In this document: piece by piece, positions 34,002-43,324 of the stretch
How the letters are laid out: each line of letters starts with the position of its first letter
Position numbering within the stretch: position 1 is the stretch's first letter
NCBI RefSeq assembly: GCF_900141845.1
Contig: NZ_FQZB01000005.1
Location: 124,001 to 188,000, forward strand
Length of the DNA stretch: 64,000 nt
Direction: 5' to 3'
Origin: Clostridium cavendishii DSM 21758
GTDB taxonomy: Bacteria > Bacillota > Clostridia > Clostridiales > Clostridiaceae
Made by a program: the position numbers and the translations under genes
Notes under the pieces: generated by a model
What the model saw: the letters and a program-made list of their open reading frames with translations, nothing else
Told to the model about the DNA's origin: nothing
Database searches by the model: none

Positions 34002-35732
34002 ATGACAATGGTTAATGTAACTATTAATGGAAAAGAAATTCAAGTTAAAAGAGGAACTACTATTTTAGATGCCGCTAAAAGTATCAATATTAATATACCT
34101 ACACTTTGCCATATGTATATGGTAGATGGAACTTCAAGAAACTGTAAAGGGACTTGTAGGATATGTGTAGTTGAAGTTCAAGGAAAAAAGGCACTTCAGC
34201 CATCTTGTTCTGTAAATGTGTCAGAAGGAATGGTTGTAAAGACTAATAGTTCAAGAGCTATAAAGGCTAGAAAAACTGTGCTTGAACTATTACTTTCAGA
34301 CCATCCAAAGGATTGTTTAGGATGTGAAAAAAATCAAAATTGTGAACTTCAAAATCTTTCTGAAATCTTAGGTGTTGGTGGGGAAAACTTTAAAGGTGAA
34401 TTATCTAAATATCCTATAGAAGATGGGAACCCATCTATAGTTAGAGATATGAGTAAATGTATATTATGTAGGCGTTGCGTTACTGCTTGTAATGATGTTC
34501 AAAATGTTAATGTTTTAACACCAGTTGAAAGGGGCTTTGGTGCAGTTGTTTCTACATTTTTTGATAAGCCTTTACAAGAAACTAAATGTACCTATTGTGG
34601 ACAATGTGTAGCAGTTTGTCCTACAGGAGCATTGGGTGAGAAAATAGATTATAAGAAAATATGGCCGTTATTAGATGATGATAAAAAATATGTAATGGCA
34701 GAAATAGCTCCAGCTGTAAGAGTAGCTCTAGGTGAAGAGTTTGGATACGAACCAGGAACTTTAACTACTGGAAAAATTGTAGCAGGTCTTAGAAGACTTG
34801 GATTTAATGGGGTTTATGATGCAGAAGTAGGTGCTGATTTTACAATTATGGAAGAAGCAACAGAGTTTATAGATAGATTTAGCAAAAAAGAAAACCTACC
34901 TCTTATAACTAGTTGCTGTCCAGCGTGGGTAAAATTTGCAGAAAGTAAATATAGTGAAAATTTAAAATATATATCAAGTTGTAAATCGCCTCAGCAAATG
35001 TTTGCCTCTATTGCTAAAAACTACTTATCTAAGAAAATTAACTTAGATAGAAAAGATATGGTTCTAGTTTCTATAATGCCTTGTATAGCTAAAAAGTATG
35101 AAGCTGAAAGAGAAGAGATGAAGGTAAATGATTCTAGAGATGTAGATATTGTAATTACCACAAGAGAGCTTGCAAAGATGTTCAAAGAAGGAGGTATCGA
35201 TTTAAGGAATATAGAAGAAGAAAGTTTTGATTCACTTTTAGGTGAAGCAACTGGTGCAGGAGCTATATTTGGATCTACAGGAGGAGTTATGGAGGCAGCA
35301 GTTAGAACTGCCTATGAATGGGTAACTAAAGAAACTATGCAGGATGTGGAATTTAGGCAAGTTAGAGGACTTGAAGGATTTAAGGAAGCAACTATAGAAT
35401 TAGGAAAGGACAAAGTAAATATAGCAGTAGTTAGTTCTTTAAAAAATGCTAGGATTATAATGGAACAAATAAAAGAAGGAAATTGTAAATATGATTTTGT
35501 AGAAATAATGGCATGCCCAGGCGGTTGCATAGATGGTGGTGGTCAACCTTATATAAAATCTAATAGGGATATTCTTATAAAGAGAATGAAAGGCCTTTAT
35601 ACTGAGGATGGAAATAAAACAATAAGAAAGTCTCATGAAAGTGAAATAATAAAAAGAGTTTATGAGGAATTTTTGGAAAGTCCTAACAGTCATATAGCAC
35701 ATGAACTTTTACACACAACTTATAAAAAATAA
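34002..35732 (+). CDS. hydA: [FeFe] hydrogenase catalytic subunit
   Basis: About 576 residues. N-terminal [2Fe-2S] domain (CRICVVEVQGK), His-Cys3 [4Fe-4S] site (HPKDCLGCEKNQNC), two ferredoxin clusters (CILCRRCVTAC, CTYCGQCVAVCP), then the H-cluster domain with L1 TSCCPAW, L2 MPCIAKKYE and L3 MACPGGCIDGGGQP, and a small-subunit-like tail. All H-cluster cysteines are present, so it should be active once HydEFG mature it; those genes are not in this window. I start at ATG 34002 with GAGGTGA upstream; a GTG at 33993 is less well placed. A strong terminator ends the operon. Confidence 0.96.
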   Translation: MTMVNVTINGKEIQVKRGTTILDAAKSININIPTLCHMYMVDGTSRNCKGTCRICVVEVQGKKALQPSCSVNVSEGMVVKTNSSRAIKARKTVLELLLSDHPKDCLGCEKNQNCELQNLSEILGVGGENFKGELSKYPIEDGNPSIVRDMSKCILCRRCVTACNDVQNVNVLTPVERGFGAVVSTFFDKPLQETKCTYCGQCVAVCPTGALGEKIDYKKIWPLLDDDKKYVMAEIAPAVRVALGEEFGYEPGTLTTGKIVAGLRRLGFNGVYDAEVGADFTIMEEATEFIDRFSKKENLPLITSCCPAWVKFAESKYSENLKYISSCKSPQQMFASIAKNYLSKKINLDRKDMVLVSIMPCIAKKYEAEREEMKVNDSRDVDIVITTRELAKMFKEGGIDLRNIEEESFDSLLGEATGAGAIFGSTGGVMEAAVRTAYEWVTKETMQDVEFRQVRGLEGFKEATIELGKDKVNIAVVSSLKNARIIMEQIKEGNCKYDFVEIMACPGGCIDGGGQPYIKSNRDILIKRMKGLYTEDGNKTIRKSHESEIIKRVYEEFLESPNSHIAHELLHTTYKK

Positions 35733-35764
35733 AAACAATGTTGTTAGTATAGGAGTTAAAATGT

Positions 35765-35811
35765 ACCCTATAAGGTAGACAATTAAGAAAGTTTACCTTA
35801 TAGGGTTTTTT
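35765..35811 (+). terminator. Terminator of the hydrogenase operon
   Basis: Arms of 16 bp (35765-35780 with 35791-35806, one mismatch) are followed by a T-run. Confidence 0.9.
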
Positions 35812-36012
35812 AAAATACTAATATAACAAGATCTGATGTTTTTCTGCTTTTATTAGTTTTAAATTCAAAAAAAATCCAGTTGTTGAGTGTAAAAGTTAAT
35901 AAGTATATTAAAAAGTTTTTAATATTTCAAGTTAAAATGAATTTTTTGGTTAAACTAATTAATATTTATGATATAATAAAGAAAATTCAAAGTTTTAAAG
36001 ATGGAGGGAACA

Positions 36013-37296
36013 ATGATTGTCCTAATAAATATAGTAATAGTATTATTATTAGTTTTAGTAAACGGCTTTTTCGTGGCAGCAGAGTTTGCAATGGTTAAAG
36101 TGAGAAAGTCAAGAATAGAAACTTTAGTTTCAGAGGGGAATTTACGTGCTAGGTATACTAAGACTATAGTTGATGATTTAAATGAATATTTATCTGCTTG
36201 TCAGCTTGGAATAACTTTAGCATCATTAGGTCTTGGATGGGTTGGAGAACCAGCTATATCAAAGGCACTTATGCCAATTTTTGAGCAAATGAATATGTCT
36301 GATGTTACAGTACATTCAGTATCATTTGTAATAGCTTTTTCACTTATAACAGGATTGCATATAGTGCTTGGGGAGCTTGCACCAAAATCATTAGCAATAG
36401 TTAGTGCTGAAAAGGTTGCACTTATTACAGGTTTACCACTTTTAATGTTTTATAAGATAACATACCCTATAATGTGGGCCTTTAATCATAGCACTAGTTT
36501 AATATTAAAAATATTTGGAATATCAATGTCTGGCGAGCATGATGTTGCTCATACAGATGAAGAAATAAAATTATTAGTAGAAGAAAGTTATAAACATGGA
36601 CTTATAGATAAAACAGAACTTACTTTTGTTGATAATATATTTGATTTTTCTGAAAAGACAGTTAAAGAAATAATGATACATCGTACAGATATGGTTTGTG
36701 TATATATTGAAGATTCGTTTGATGAAATAATGAATACTGCGCTTACAGAAGAGCTAACTAGATATCCAGTATGTAGTGAAAGTAAAGATAATATAATAGG
36801 TTTTATACATATTAAGGATTTGTATAAGCTTAAGATTGAAGGAAAAACAGAAAACATAGAGGGAATTATAAGAAACATAAAGTTTGTTCCAAAAACAATG
36901 TCTATTGGCGAATTGTTCAAAGTTTTTCAAAAGGATAGAGAACAAATTGCTATAATAATAGACGAATTTGGTGGTACATCAGGACTTGTAACTAGTGAGG
37001 ATATATTAGAAGAAATAGTTGGAGAAATTCAAGATGAGTTTGATGATGAAATGGCACAAATAAAAGAAAATGATGATGGTAGTTATATTGTAGACGGTAA
37101 AACTCATATCGATGATATTAATGAATTACTTAATATAAATATCGAAGAAGAAGATCTTGATACAATTGGAGGGTTTGTATATTCTAAGCTAGAAGGCTAT
37201 CCTAAACCACAGGATAAGATAATTTATGAGAACTATAATTTTGTAGTTTTAAAATGTGACAGAAAAAGAATAAGTAAAATACTTATAAAAAGATAA
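36013..37296 (+). CDS. CNNM/CBS-pair/CorC-domain membrane protein (HlyC/CorC family)
   Basis: About 427 residues: an N-terminal CNNM transmembrane domain (residues 1-190, with VLVNGFFVAAEFAMVKVRKSR typical), a pair of CBS domains (about 200-330) that bind adenine nucleotides, and a C-terminal CorC_HlyC domain (GTSGLVTSEDILEEIVGEIQDEFDDE). Members take part in Mg2+ or Co2+ export or resistance; the old haemolysin label is misleading. The start is ATG 36013 with GGAGGG 5 bases upstream; ATG 36001 lies within the ribosome site. A terminator follows. Confidence 0.92.
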   Translation: MIVLINIVIVLLLVLVNGFFVAAEFAMVKVRKSRIETLVSEGNLRARYTKTIVDDLNEYLSACQLGITLASLGLGWVGEPAISKALMPIFEQMNMSDVTVHSVSFVIAFSLITGLHIVLGELAPKSLAIVSAEKVALITGLPLLMFYKITYPIMWAFNHSTSLILKIFGISMSGEHDVAHTDEEIKLLVEESYKHGLIDKTELTFVDNIFDFSEKTVKEIMIHRTDMVCVYIEDSFDEIMNTALTEELTRYPVCSESKDNIIGFIHIKDLYKLKIEGKTENIEGIIRNIKFVPKTMSIGELFKVFQKDREQIAIIIDEFGGTSGLVTSEDILEEIVGEIQDEFDDEMAQIKENDDGSYIVDGKTHIDDINELLNINIEEEDLDTIGGFVYSKLEGYPKPQDKIIYENYNFVVLKCDRKRISKILIKR

Positions 37297-37305
37297 CGAC
37301 TTTAT

Positions 37306-37345
37306 AAAAAAGGTTATTGCTAGAAATAGTATATAACCTTTTTTT
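37306..37345 (+). terminator. Terminator
   Basis: AAAAAAGGTTAT and ATAACCTTTTTTT form the stem and T-run after the CNNM gene. Confidence 0.88.
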
Positions 37346-37441
37346 ATTTCAGTAATAATTTATTGTTTTTTAATAAATATATATTGAAAAATAAACAAAA
37401 AGGTAGTATTATAAGATTATAAAAAACTTGGGAGGATGTTT

Positions 37442-37936
37442 ATGAAATATTATGGTAAAAAATCAATGGCAGCGATTTTAAATGGAGTATTAACACTAAC
37501 ATTGGTACTTGGTGTTATAGGTGCAGGATGTATACTTTATTACACTATTTTTAAGATAGATAATGGTGTAAGTACTGGCAAACAAATACTTCTAATAACA
37601 CTTTTAGCAGTAGGTATAAGTTGTGTATTTTTAATTGTATTTCAGCTTAAAAAGGTTTTGTTAAGTTTAGTTAATGAGAAGCCATTTATAAAATCAAATG
37701 TTATTTTACTTAGAAAAATATCTATAGAATGTTATACCATTGCATTATGCTATATAATTAATTTTATGGTAAACTCTAATTTAAAGGAATTTCAGTTCAT
37801 TTATGTAGATCAAAAAGGGATACATACTGATATGGAGTTCATAATCTTTATATTTGCTGGACTTTTTATAGCTATATTATCAAAAGTGTTTAATCAAGCT
37901 GTAGAATATAAAGAAGAAAATGATTTTACTATATAG
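37442..37936 (+). CDS. DUF2975 membrane protein
   Basis: About 164 residues with four hydrophobic segments and the pattern of DUF2975: an N-terminal pair of helices, FLIVFQLKKVLLSLVNEKPFI, and the final YIIFIFAGLFIAILSKVFNQAVEYKEENDFTI. The LSKVFxxGxxL/EENDLTI-like end is the hallmark. Function is unknown. The gene sits 16 bp before an XRE regulator, the usual partner of DUF2975 genes. I start at ATG 37442 with GGGAGG 6 bases upstream. Confidence 0.88.
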   Translation: MKYYGKKSMAAILNGVLTLTLVLGVIGAGCILYYTIFKIDNGVSTGKQILLITLLAVGISCVFLIVFQLKKVLLSLVNEKPFIKSNVILLRKISIECYTIALCYIINFMVNSNLKEFQFIYVDQKGIHTDMEFIIFIFAGLFIAILSKVFNQAVEYKEENDFTI

Positions 37937-37952
37937 ATGAAAGGAAGTTAGT

Positions 37953-38165
37953 ATGGGTATAGTTGTAAATCTAGATGTAATGATGGCCAAAAGAAAGATT
38001 TCCCTTCAGGATTTAGCAGAGAAGGTAGGAATAACAAATGCAAATCTTTCAATACTTAAGACAAATAAGGCTAAGGCAGTGAGATTTTCTACATTAGAAG
38101 CTATTTGTAGAGAGCTTAAATGCCAACCAGGGGATATTTTAGAGTATGTAGACGATGAGGAATAA
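37953..38165 (+). CDS. XRE/Cro-family regulator, partner of DUF2975
   Basis: The 70-residue single-domain helix-turn-helix protein (YozG-like) has ISLQDLAEKVGITNANLSILKTNKAKAVRFSTLEAICRELKCQPGDILEY covering all five helices of the fold. It follows the DUF2975 gene in the same transcript, so it probably regulates this operon or a linked set of genes. A hairpin overlaps its stop codon. Confidence 0.92.
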   Translation: MGIVVNLDVMMAKRKISLQDLAEKVGITNANLSILKTNKAKAVRFSTLEAICRELKCQPGDILEYVDDEE

Positions 38166-38184
38166 GGAAGTCACCTTGTTCCTC
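38157..38184 (+). other. Hairpin at the end of the XRE gene
   Basis: GAGGAATAAGG (38157-38167) and CCTTGTTCCTC (38174-38184) pair with one G-T. No T-run follows, so it is more likely an mRNA-end or attenuation structure than a full terminator. Confidence 0.5.
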
Positions 38185-38222
38185 TTAAACTATAAATATA
38201 TAAGGATTAGGTGAATCAAAAT

Positions 38223-40127
38223 ATGGAGAATACGTTTTGTATATTCTTAGTTAATGGGGAAAACTTTTTAGCAATTAATAGAGAGGGAAGATATAGCTTA
38301 CCTAACTTAACTTTTAAAGGTGAGAAGGATTGTGAACTAGAGGTTAAAGAATGGCTTGCCTCAAAATTTAAAATAAATTACAAAAAACTCTTAGTAGCTA
38401 AAGAAAATATATCTAATAGCTTTGAAAATGATGTATATAGAGCTAGTAAAAATGTCAAAAGTATTTTTGTTGAAGCTGAAGAAATAGAGTTTTTAAATAA
38501 AAAAGATCAAGATGGCTTTATGTTTTTAAAATTTTCAGAGATTCTTAATTTAGATTTTTTTAATGTTAATAATTTAAAATCTACAATGGAGAGTTTGATT
38601 AATGAAGGTTATAATTCCTTTAGTGTAGAGGAAGCTAAAAAGTATTTAGAACATAGGCTAGGTAGAAGAGGATATTTTAAAAATTATACTAAAGAGGTAG
38701 AAGAATTAAGAATAGATAATGAAGCGAAAGTAGGTAAAAAAATAAGTTTCATTTTATTATCTTTATTAGGTGGAATATTATTTTCATACTTCTTTTTTGA
38801 TTATGCTGGAATTTCAGTAATAATATATGTAGGATATTTAATTGGCTTGTTTTTGATAATGTGTGGTATAAAGAATAATAGTTTTTTTGGGTATTTTTTA
38901 TTATTTGTTACAATGCTTTTGGCATTAAGTTATGGAATATATACCAATCCTATATTTAGGTTAATTAATGTTTTTATAATTCCAATAAGTTTAGTAACAA
39001 GTTTTATACTCTTTACTTACAAAGATATTACATTAAATCTAAAGAATGTTAGCAAGGTTTTTGTAGAATTTTTTATAGGAAAAGCATTGAATACAAGCAT
39101 AAAATTACCATGCTTTTTGAAAGATATAATAATAGATAATAAGCAAAGAAGTAATTCAGAAACTAAAAAATCAATCTTATTTGGAATACTTGTATCACTT
39201 CCTATTTTAGTGATATTAACAATGTTTTTAATTGGGGCAGATAGTATGTTCAGCTATCATATCAGGAATATAACAAGTAGCTTAAGAAATATAAGTATTG
39301 ATAAAATACTTATATTAAAAATAATAAGTTTTATTTTAGTAAGCTTTTATGTATTTGGGTTAATGTGGAGCTTTTCTTATGATTTTAAGGTAGAACTTAA
39401 TTCAAAGGATAAAAAAGTTTTAAACCCAGTAACAGTTATAACAATACTCACTTTAGTTAGTTTGTTATATATAGTATTTACTAAGATACAGATTTCCTAC
39501 TTATATTGTAATAAGACTTTACCAGAAGGTTTTACACATGCAAGTTATGCAAGAAGTGGATTTTTTCAATTGGTTGCTTTAGTCTTTATTAATGTTATTG
39601 CAATAGTAGGATTAAAATTAAAAACTAATGTAGACATAATATCTAATATAGGAAAAGTTTTAAATGGCTTGTTTACTATTATAACTTGTTTAACTTTTAA
39701 TATGTCTTTTTCAGCCTTATATAAGATGAATCTTTATATAGATACATTTGGTTATACAAGACTTAGAATATTAGTACAGGTTTTTACTATATTTTTAATA
39801 TTTATATTGTTTCTATTATTAGTATTTATTTGGAGAGAAATTAATCTTTTTAAGCCTGTTATTATAATAGGTTCTATACTTTATGTTGGATTAAATTTTT
39901 TTAATATAGATGCTTATATAGTAGATAAAAATGTTAATGAAAAACCTAAAGCTGAGGTTGATATGAACTACTTAACAGAATTATCTTTAGATTCAGCTGT
40001 AAAAATGAAAAAAGCAGTTGATAATGATAAAATACCTAAGGATTTATATGATAAATGGTATTATAGTAAAAATAGAGATAAGAATTATTGGTATGAATAT
40101 AACTACTTTAAAAGTCAAGTGAAATAA
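38223..40127 (+). CDS. DUF4173 multi-pass membrane protein with degenerate Nudix-like N-terminus
   Basis: About 634 residues. Residues ~1-160 are soluble and begin FCIFLVNGENFLAINREGRY followed by SLPNL and an acidic helix, recalling a Nudix fold, but the catalytic Nudix box (REUXEEXGU) is absent. The remaining part has about 12 membrane segments and the DUF4173 signature HASYARSGFFQLVALVFINV. Function is unknown. I prefer ATG 38223 with TTAGGTGA upstream; GTG 38211 is an alternative. It follows the DUF2975/XRE pair and may be in the same transcript. Confidence 0.8.
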   Translation: MENTFCIFLVNGENFLAINREGRYSLPNLTFKGEKDCELEVKEWLASKFKINYKKLLVAKENISNSFENDVYRASKNVKSIFVEAEEIEFLNKKDQDGFMFLKFSEILNLDFFNVNNLKSTMESLINEGYNSFSVEEAKKYLEHRLGRRGYFKNYTKEVEELRIDNEAKVGKKISFILLSLLGGILFSYFFFDYAGISVIIYVGYLIGLFLIMCGIKNNSFFGYFLLFVTMLLALSYGIYTNPIFRLINVFIIPISLVTSFILFTYKDITLNLKNVSKVFVEFFIGKALNTSIKLPCFLKDIIIDNKQRSNSETKKSILFGILVSLPILVILTMFLIGADSMFSYHIRNITSSLRNISIDKILILKIISFILVSFYVFGLMWSFSYDFKVELNSKDKKVLNPVTVITILTLVSLLYIVFTKIQISYLYCNKTLPEGFTHASYARSGFFQLVALVFINVIAIVGLKLKTNVDIISNIGKVLNGLFTIITCLTFNMSFSALYKMNLYIDTFGYTRLRILVQVFTIFLIFILFLLLVFIWREINLFKPVIIIGSILYVGLNFFNIDAYIVDKNVNEKPKAEVDMNYLTELSLDSAVKMKKAVDNDKIPKDLYDKWYYSKNRDKNYWYEYNYFKSQVK

Positions 40128-40385
40128 TCAATAACCAATCACTCTGTTGAAAAATTAAATATTAGTTTTAAAGGCTTGAATAAGTTTGTCCATATGGATA
40201 ATTTTATTTAAGCTTTTTGTATTTATTAAGTAATTTAAGCTGAAAAAGATATTGAAGAGTAAATTTATAAATAGTTTTATAGGTGTTTTTTGGATATTAA
40301 GAAAACCTTAAGAATTTATATTAATTTATATTAAGTTTTCACATTTAATATAAAGTTATAGAATTTATTTAGGAGGAAAACAACA

Positions 40386-41144
40386 ATGAAAAGTAGATTT
40401 AAAACATTTATATTATCAGCTATACCAGGTCTTGGTCATATTTACTTAGGGGATACTAGTAGGGGGATTATATTCTTTATAGCAATTGTAGTTATGTGTT
40501 TCTCAAGTAGTTTTATGGGATATAATCATGAAGTATTCAATGGTATGCATCATTTTTTTGAATGTTTAATCCCTATATTATGGGCATATCAAGCTATTGA
40601 TGCACAGATAACAATAAGTAAGGTTGAAAATGGAAAAATAATATTAGATGATGAGAATGAAGGAAGGTTTAGAAATAATCTTCTTATAGCAACTTTACTA
40701 TCAATTATTCCAGGTGTTGGGCACTTTTATATAGGTAGAAAAAATAAAGGTGAAAAACTATTTGTAATATTTTTAATCGCTTATTTAATATCTTCCTTTA
40801 TTAATTTAGATATTATAAGGTTAGCAGTTCCAGTTATAATGATTTATAGTATTTTAGATTTAAGAAATGAATTTAATGCAAATAGTATATTAAGTTTAAG
40901 TGAAGTTAAAGATTGTACAACTAATTATGAAAATGGGAGTCTTACAAAGCTTGGAAAAATTTTAGGAATAATATTTATAGTCTTAGGAATATTCATAATT
41001 GGAGATAAGTTAGCACCTGAATTTTTTGATTATGCAAGTATAAGAAAAGTTAAAGAATATATAGGAATTGTTATAAGTTCATTTTTAGTTATAAGTATTG
41101 GAATCAAATTATTATTAACAACTACTAAAAATAAAGAAAACTAA
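40386..41144 (+). CDS. Membrane protein with two TM2-like segments
   Basis: The 252-residue membrane protein contains two related units: AIPGLGHIYLGDTSRGIIFF near the N-terminus and IIPGVGHFYIGRKNKGEKLF about 100 residues on. Both follow the PGxGHxYxG pattern of TM2-type domains. A C-terminal pair of helices follows. The role is unknown; the internal duplication suggests a pseudo-symmetric membrane fold. AGGAGG precedes the ATG, and it is 26 bp from the DUF4097-type gene, with which it forms an operon. Confidence 0.75.
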   Translation: MKSRFKTFILSAIPGLGHIYLGDTSRGIIFFIAIVVMCFSSSFMGYNHEVFNGMHHFFECLIPILWAYQAIDAQITISKVENGKIILDDENEGRFRNNLLIATLLSIIPGVGHFYIGRKNKGEKLFVIFLIAYLISSFINLDIIRLAVPVIMIYSILDLRNEFNANSILSLSEVKDCTTNYENGSLTKLGKILGIIFIVLGIFIIGDKLAPEFFDYASIRKVKEYIGIVISSFLVISIGIKLLLTTTKNKEN

Positions 41145-41170
41145 AAAGGTGATAAAATAGGGGTGAAAAT

Positions 41171-42433
41171 ATGAAAGAGTGGAGAGTCGGAAGATTTACT
41201 TTAGCTTTAAGTTTAATAGTGCTTGGAATTAGTTTGCTTACACTTTTATTTAAAGATAATTATATTATATCTATAGTTGTAAAGCTATGGCCTGCCATTA
41301 TTATAATATTAGGTATAGAAATATTAGTGTCAAGTTTTTTATCAAAAGATAAAATGAAATTTGATGTAGTAAGTATAGTATTTACTATAATAATAAGTAT
41401 ACTAGTTATGGTAGGAGGACTAATAAATAAATTTGGAAATTTAAATGGAACGGGTTTTTGGATAGATAATTTTAGTAATAGTAAGACTATTCAACAAGAA
41501 GTAACATTAAAAGCTATAAATGAATTAACATTAAATAATTCATATTCAGGAGATATAGAAGTTACTACATGGGATGGGAATGAAGCTATAATCACAGAAA
41601 TCACTAGGTGTAGATATAATGATGAAAAAGTTGTAGAGGATAATAAGAAAAATTTCATTTCAGTTACTGAAGGTTCAAATTCAACAATTAATACAAATAA
41701 TATTAGGAATATGGATTTTGTAACAGAGAAAACAGATTTAAAAGTTAAATTGCCTAAAAAAGTTAAATTGAATGTGAAGGCATCATATGGAAATATAACT
41801 TTAACAGCGATAGATGGAATAGTTAATTATGAAATTAGAAATGGTAATGTTAGCATTGATGGTGTTAATGGAAAACTCTTTGGTGATAATAGATATGGAA
41901 ATACCAAAGTTAACAATGTACTTTCTGATATAAATATTACTTCAAAGAATGGGCATATAGATATAAAGGATGTTAAAGGTAATTTAAAGGCTATAAATGA
42001 TTATGGAAGAATAAATTGTGAAAATATATCCGGTAATATAGATGTTGAGGATAAAAATGGAAATATAATAATTAAAAATGTTTCTGGGACGTCAAATATT
42101 AGTAGTAATTATGGTTCTATGGAATTAGAAAATCTAAAAAGTGGGGCTAAAATAGATAGTAAGAATGGAAAAATAAATTTAGTTTATAAAGAAATCTTAA
42201 ATGGAAATATAAATATAAATTCAAATTATGGTAATGTTAATTTGAATTTATTAAAAGGTCAGGAAGGTATTTTTAATTGTGAAACTAATTATGGAAGTAT
42301 AAAAACATCCTTACCTTTAAATATTATAAATGAAGATAAAAAAAATAAAAAACAAATTACAGGTAAGTTAGGGGATTTAGCTAATAGATTTGACATTCAG
42401 TGCAAAAATGGAGATATATTAATTAGTGAGTAA
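41171..42433 (+). CDS. DUF4097 (toastrack) surface/adhesin-like protein with LiaF-like membrane anchor
   Basis: The 420-residue protein has an N-terminal helical hairpin region (residues 10-90, including VKLWPAIIIILGIEIL typical of LiaI/LiaF-type membrane segments). The rest (110-420) is a repetitive beta-solenoid. It alternates short strands ending in YG (SYGNI, RYGNT, DYGRI, NYGSM, NYGNV, NYGSI) with strands ending in NG (RNGNV, KNGHI, KNGNI, KNGKI). Such DUF4097 proteins are linked to envelope stress systems. It is in one operon with the TM2-like protein. Confidence 0.8.
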   Translation: MKEWRVGRFTLALSLIVLGISLLTLLFKDNYIISIVVKLWPAIIIILGIEILVSSFLSKDKMKFDVVSIVFTIIISILVMVGGLINKFGNLNGTGFWIDNFSNSKTIQQEVTLKAINELTLNNSYSGDIEVTTWDGNEAIITEITRCRYNDEKVVEDNKKNFISVTEGSNSTINTNNIRNMDFVTEKTDLKVKLPKKVKLNVKASYGNITLTAIDGIVNYEIRNGNVSIDGVNGKLFGDNRYGNTKVNNVLSDINITSKNGHIDIKDVKGNLKAINDYGRINCENISGNIDVEDKNGNIIIKNVSGTSNISSNYGSMELENLKSGAKIDSKNGKINLVYKEILNGNININSNYGNVNLNLLKGQEGIFNCETNYGSIKTSLPLNIINEDKKNKKQITGKLGDLANRFDIQCKNGDILISE

Positions 42434-42582
42434 AAAATCTTTGGTTTAGCTAATATTAACTTATTAATACTAGGAGAACTTTAATTAATAATCTTAAAAA
42501 ATTAATGAAAAAAATTAGTGAAAAAAATTAAGAGTTGTGCAATAATATATTATATAAGGTTCATTTTGAAAGGAGCATAAGC

Positions 42583-43053
42583 ATGGCAATAAGAAAGATT
42601 GTACAACTTGGAGATGAGCATTTAAAGAACGTTTCAGAACCAGTTACAGAAATAAATGAAGAAATTAGAGGAATTATACAAGATCTTAAGGATACTTTAT
42701 ATTCAGTAGACGGGGTAGGTCTTGCAGCGCCTCAAATTGCAGTAAATAAGAGAATAGTATTTATAGATCTTAGAGATGGTTCAATGCCATTAATTTTAAT
42801 AAACCCAGAGATAACACATAAAGAAGGTAGCGAAGTCGATTATGAAGGATGCTTAAGCTATGTAGGTTATGAAGGAACAGTTGAAAGACCAACTAAGGTG
42901 ATAGTTGAGGCTTATAATGAAGAAGGAAAGCAAGTTGCTTATGAAGCAGAAGGGTTAATGGCAAGATGCTTTTGTCATGAAATAGATCATTTACATGGTG
43001 TTATGTATGTAGATAGAGCTATAGAAATGTATGAATTAGAGGATGAAGAATAG
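42583..43053 (+). CDS. def: Peptide deformylase
   Basis: About 156 residues. The metalloenzyme removes formyl groups from nascent proteins. All three motifs are present: GVGLAAPQ, EGCLSY (the Cys metal ligand) and CHEIDHLHG (the two His ligands and catalytic Glu). I start at ATG 42583 with AAAGGAG upstream, giving the standard MAIRKIVQLGDEHLK start; an ATG at 42535 would add 16 atypical residues. It is monocistronic with its own terminator. Confidence 0.96.
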   Translation: MAIRKIVQLGDEHLKNVSEPVTEINEEIRGIIQDLKDTLYSVDGVGLAAPQIAVNKRIVFIDLRDGSMPLILINPEITHKEGSEVDYEGCLSYVGYEGTVERPTKVIVEAYNEEGKQVAYEAEGLMARCFCHEIDHLHGVMYVDRAIEMYELEDEE

Positions 43054-43070
43054 AATACAGTAGATATTAA

Positions 43071-43097
43071 GGAATCACGAAAGTGGTTTCTTTTTTT
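43071..43097 (+). terminator. Terminator after def
   Basis: GGAATCAC/GTGGTTTC with a GAAA loop is followed by seven T. Confidence 0.88.
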
Positions 43098-43228
43098 ATG
43101 GAAATTTATAAAATTAAATAAAAATCTTTTTTATTTAATAAATAAGATTGAATTAGAAATCAAAATAAAAATGTAGGAAAATATATATGTTAATGTTTTC
43201 ATTAGGAAATAAAAGTGTTTAAATTAAT

Positions 43229-43269
43229 TTTACAAAAGACAACTTATTGTATATACTGGTGTATATACA
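43229..43269 (+). promoter_or_regulatory. Promoter overlapped by a perfect operator-like dyad
   Basis: TTTACA (43229-43234) and TATACT (43252-43257) have a 17-bp spacer. A perfect inverted repeat, TGTATATAC (43248-43256) and GTATATACA (43261-43269) with four bases between, covers the -10. A repressor bound here would block the promoter. Given the NiaX-like gene, a niacin-responsive repressor is an attractive but unverified candidate. Confidence 0.65.
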
Positions 43270-43324
43270 GAATGATTTTTAATATTAGAACATTGGTTAA
43301 AATAAATATTATAAGGAGAAATTT

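Noticed and set aside
35880..36098. A 72-codon frame overlapping the start of the CNNM/CorC gene
   Set aside because: No ribosome binding site, overlaps a clear gene in another frame, and its codons are just AT-rich spacer.
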